Assembly (NCBI GenBank): GCA_019244045.1
Contig: JAFATF010000538.1
Coordinates: forward strand, 1 to 46,428
DNA: 46,428 nt
Reading direction: 5' to 3'
From: Acidobacteriota bacterium
Lineage (GTDB): Bacteria; Acidobacteriota; Terriglobia; Terriglobales; Acidobacteriaceae
Shown here: positions 41,710 to 46,428 of the stretch, in pieces
Numbering within the stretch: position 1 is the stretch's first letter
Layout: every line of letters begins with the position of its first letter
Notes under the pieces: generated by a model
What the model was told of the DNA's origin: nothing
Databases searched by the model: none
What the model saw: the letters and a program-made list of their open reading frames with translations, nothing else
Made by a program: the position numbers and the translations under genes

Positions 41710-43469
41710 GCAGCCCTGGTGCCCCGCCACTGGACGAGCGCGCCAGGCCGCAAATCCGAGTCTCCTACCGGCGTGCCTTAACTTGGCCCTTGCATTTTGC
41801 CTTTCAGGAGGAGCGCTTTTTTCTCATTCTCTCGGTTTTCATTGGCATATTTTCCGCCTTGGCTGTGGTTTGTTTCCGCCTGGCCATGGAATGGTGTCGC
41901 TTGAAGATGCTCGGTCCGCGCATTACCCCTTCCGGCTGGCATGTAATGCTCGCTCCCGCCGCAGTGGGCCTGGTTGTGGCCGTCTTAGTACTCCACGTTT
42001 TCCCCGCCGTCCGTGGCAGCGGTGTGAATCAGACCAAGGCAGCTCTCTACATCTACAACGGCTACATTCCTTTTCGGACTGTGATCGGGAAATTCCTCAC
42101 TTCGGTGCTCGCCATTGGCTCAGGTCAATCCCTTGGCCCCGAAGACCCCTCACTGCAGATTGGTGCCGGTCTGGCCTCCGCGCTTGGGCGCCGAGTGAAG
42201 CTATCTCGCGACAAACTGCGCCTGATCGCTCCCGTCGGGGCGGCCGCCGGATTGGCGGCTGCCTTTAACGCTCCCGTCTCCGCCGTCCTGTTTGTCATCG
42301 AGGAGGTTATCGGTCGCTGGAGCGCGGGGATCTTGGGCTCGGTGGTGCTCTCTGCCATCTCCAGCGTGGTGGTAATGCGCTCGTTCCTCGGTTCCGAACC
42401 GATGTTCCGCATCCCCCCCGCGGCATTGATTCGCCCCCAGGAACTGCTGGCGTATGGCATTCTCGGTTTGGTCGGGGGATTATCCGCGGTTGTGTTCTCC
42501 CATGCAATCGGCTTTCTTCGTCCGCGACTGAAAGCCATGCCGCGCTGGACTCAGTATTTTCAACCCGCCATCGCTGGCTTGCTGATTGGCACCATCGGTT
42601 TTCTGGGTTTTCCCCAAATAATGGGCGCCGGCTACGAATACATCGACCAAGCCATGCACAACCAGTTCACTTGGGAGATGTTGGGCATACTGGCCGGCCT
42701 GAAGATCGTGGCCACCACCGTGTCATTTGTCAGCGGCACGCCGGGTGGGATGTTTGCCCCCACGCTCTTTATTGGAGCCATGCTCGGGGGTGCAGTGTCG
42801 GGTGTCGAGCGTCACTTGTTTCCTCACCTGACCGGATCGGTGGCGACCTATTGCCTGGTGGGCATGGGCGTCCTGTTCGCCGGATTCCTGCGCGCTCCCA
42901 TGACCTCGGTTTTTATGGTTCTCGAGGTGAGTGGAAACTATTCCATCATTGTTCCGGTTGTCGTCGGCAATACCTTGGCTTATGTAGTCTCAAGAGCGTT
43001 TCAGCCCAACCCGATTTTCGATCTCCTGACCCGACAGGATGGCCTGGAATTGCCTTCGCTTGAAGAACAGCGCGAAGAGGCAGTTTTGCGGGTAGAAGAC
43101 GCGATGCGTCCGCCCGCGGGACCGATCCTCAATGCCGATGAAACCGTAGAGCAGGCGTACCGGCGCGTGCAGCAGGCGATCGGCACTGTTTTCCTGGTGC
43201 GCCTCCGTCCCACTGGCTGGACCAGTGTAAGCCGGGAGGCTATTACGGCATTGCGGGCCGAGGGTAGAGGCGAGCAAATCTTGGCCGCAAGCGTCCCAAG
43301 GCGCCGCCTGCCTCACCTTCATCCTGATCATGCCCTCGAGGTTGCTCTTCCTTACGCGCAGAAGAATCCCTTGGTGCCGGTGATCAACCGTGCTGATCTG
43401 AGCAAATTGGAAGGAGTCATTTCCCAGGAGGATGTGCTCAACCGCTATAAGCTGGTGGAACGCGATTGA
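41706..43469 (+). CDS. ClC-type chloride channel/transporter with CBS domains
   Basis: A 587-residue protein with the ClC membrane fold (about residues 35-430). Ion-site motifs: GSGVN at 104-108 (for GSGIP), GPEDP at 144-148 with E146 in the position of the gating Glu of GREGP, and GGMFAP for the GxFxP motif. A loop with AGLAAAFNAPVSAVLFVIEEV follows. The C-terminal 130 residues contain a CBS-domain pair (ADETVEQAYRRVQQAIGTVFLV and LEGVISQEDVLNRYKLVE). The retained Glu fits either a proton-coupled exchanger or a gated channel; which one cannot be told. It is coupled to the TPR gene. Confidence 0.9.
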   Translation: MSSPGAPPLDERARPQIRVSYRRALTWPLHFAFQEERFFLILSVFIGIFSALAVVCFRLAMEWCRLKMLGPRITPSGWHVMLAPAAVGLVVAVLVLHVFPAVRGSGVNQTKAALYIYNGYIPFRTVIGKFLTSVLAIGSGQSLGPEDPSLQIGAGLASALGRRVKLSRDKLRLIAPVGAAAGLAAAFNAPVSAVLFVIEEVIGRWSAGILGSVVLSAISSVVVMRSFLGSEPMFRIPPAALIRPQELLAYGILGLVGGLSAVVFSHAIGFLRPRLKAMPRWTQYFQPAIAGLLIGTIGFLGFPQIMGAGYEYIDQAMHNQFTWEMLGILAGLKIVATTVSFVSGTPGGMFAPTLFIGAMLGGAVSGVERHLFPHLTGSVATYCLVGMGVLFAGFLRAPMTSVFMVLEVSGNYSIIVPVVVGNTLAYVVSRAFQPNPIFDLLTRQDGLELPSLEEQREEAVLRVEDAMRPPAGPILNADETVEQAYRRVQQAIGTVFLVRLRPTGWTSVSREAITALRAEGRGEQILAASVPRRRLPHLHPDHALEVALPYAQKNPLVPVINRADLSKLEGVISQEDVLNRYKLVERD

Positions 43470-43892
43470 GCGACGTTATGGGTGCAGCCCTCACCTGTGC
43501 GGCAGCAGGATGTCAATGGTGTCGCGAACGGGTTCTCCCGGCCACCGACCTCCTGCTAGATTCCCGGACAATATGCAATTGCGCACCTTATATTTAGCTT
43601 TAGGCGCTCTCGCCCTGGCCCGCTGAGCCCGGTGAGCTAAACAGGTCTTTGCTTTTCAACGACTTACGCTCCGTCCGCTGCACATACATACCGCTAAATG
43701 GCGATTTCCTGCCTTTCGTTGGCTTATTGCTGAAAGAGCCTTCTGCCTTCAATAGCATAAAGTTACTGATCATCGGTCATGCAGGTTCGGGACTTTTCCT
43801 GCGCCGCTATCAGTATTCCGGGTTCATCCCAGGGAAGACGAGCGGAACTCACGTGTTTGTCAGCTCTTCCGAGCAATTGAAAGCGAGAGCAC
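43470..43892. other. Intergenic; orphan 17-residue signal-like ORF
   Basis: I see no full gene in 423 bases. A tiny frame at 43573-43626 (MQLRTLYLALGALALAR, stop) looks like the start of a signal peptide with no mature protein behind it, so it could be a gene remnant. Confidence 0.45.
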
Positions 43893-46028
<2,136 letters not shown>

Positions 46029-46347
46029 CCGATGGTCAGCCACTGAACCGAAAGCTATTTTGGTCGCGCAGAACAAAGGGCCGACAGACGAGCTTCTGCC
46101 GAACTGTTGGACAACCCACAACGCCGTGCACCGCTTGCCCAAGCAAGACAAGAGCTTCGCTCTCCTCTCGCGTGGTGGCCGGTCATCGCGAGCTCGTCTG
46201 AAAACCTGTTCCCCGGGTCCTTCGCGGCCACGTGTTCCCAAGTCTTAGTCCTATTTCAGCTCGCGTAGCCGCAGGCTGCGGCAGCTCTGCCGCGCGGCAA
46301 TTGCAACTGAGGTGGCAAAACCAACTTCTAAGGGGGAAGGAGGCCAT
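46029..46347. other. Intergenic with two GC palindromes
   Basis: No gene is seen. GCCGCAGGCTGCGGC (46268-46282) and GCCGCGCGGC (46289-46298) are palindromes near the middle; no T run follows, so a terminator role is uncertain. Confidence 0.5.
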
Positions 46348-46428
46348 ATGAGCATCTTCATTGGCTTATTTATCGTGCTGGCAATTGGCTGGATACTGGG
46401 CTTCATCGTATTCCATGTAGCCGGCGGT
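46348..46428 (+). CDS. Small membrane protein, lmo0937/DUF5670-like, cut by edge
   Basis: A frame opening at ATG 46348, with AAGGAGG (46337-46343) at the right distance, runs off the window. Its 27 visible residues begin MSIFIGLFIVLAIGWILG and continue as a hydrophobic stretch with FHVAGG. This resembles the lmo0937 family of short membrane proteins (about 50 residues), where a (F/V)F.V.G turn joins two helices. Function is unknown in the family. Confidence 0.65.
   Translation, partial: MSIFIGLFIVLAIGWILGFIVFHVAGG

Overview
The window looks like a chromosomal segment from a soil-type Acidobacteriota, possibly from a metagenome assembly. This is inferred from the gene repertoire: a Ser/Thr kinase with TPR tail, PIG-L and SH3-domain secreted proteins, two tandem coxC genes, and a COG1964-type radical SAM protein. 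No rRNA, tRNA, CRISPR array, insertion sequence or phage gene was recognised.

Region 1 (1-9850) is a loose set of metabolic and unknown genes. Two divergent secreted nucleoside hydrolases (one cut by the window edge) flank a 1-kb spacer with tandem and inverted repeats over a good promoter. They are followed by a ribokinase, suggesting nucleoside/ribose salvage. Then come a ferritin-like protein of unknown function, small hypothetical proteins, a secreted protein with two ABM-like halves, and a methyltransferase.

Region 2 (9910-17709, minus strand) is the most striking. It is a compact nine-gene operon: a fused monoheme cytochrome-porin with a Cyc2-like N-terminus, a diheme cytochrome c, a cupredoxin-like copper protein, coxB, coxA, two coxC paralogues, a subunit IV gene and a small CxxC membrane protein. 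The order parallels the Acidithiobacillus ferrooxidans rus operon (cyc2-cyc1-ORF-coxB-coxA-coxC-coxD-rus). It suggests a wire from outer membrane to oxygen, perhaps for Fe(II) or another extracellular donor. The divergent plus-strand genes (two SH3-domain exported proteins, then heme O synthase ctaB) probably support this oxidase. A WG-repeat protein and a frameshifted small gene follow.

Region 3 (23041-30158, minus strand) is a six-gene, mostly overlapping exopolysaccharide operon: UDP-GlcNAc 2-epimerase, processive family-2 glycosyltransferase, membrane-anchored bactofilin/beta-helix-like protein, deacetylase-like protein with a GATase-like front domain, YaiO-type outer-membrane barrel, and a multi-pass membrane protein. 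A ManNAc-containing, possibly deacetylated, synthase-dependent polymer is inferred.

Region 4 (31002-46428, plus strand) holds a Ser/Thr kinase with TPRs and a clear terminator, a large PIG-L deacetylase-like protein, an APC permease, an MFS exporter, an ornithine cyclodeaminase-family enzyme behind a short coupled leader ORF, a TPR protein overlapping a ClC chloride channel, and a 711-residue radical SAM enzyme of the tetraether-synthase (Tes/COG1964) type. That enzyme is a candidate for making the membrane-spanning lipids known from Acidobacteriota. The start of an lmo0937-type small membrane protein gene closes the window.
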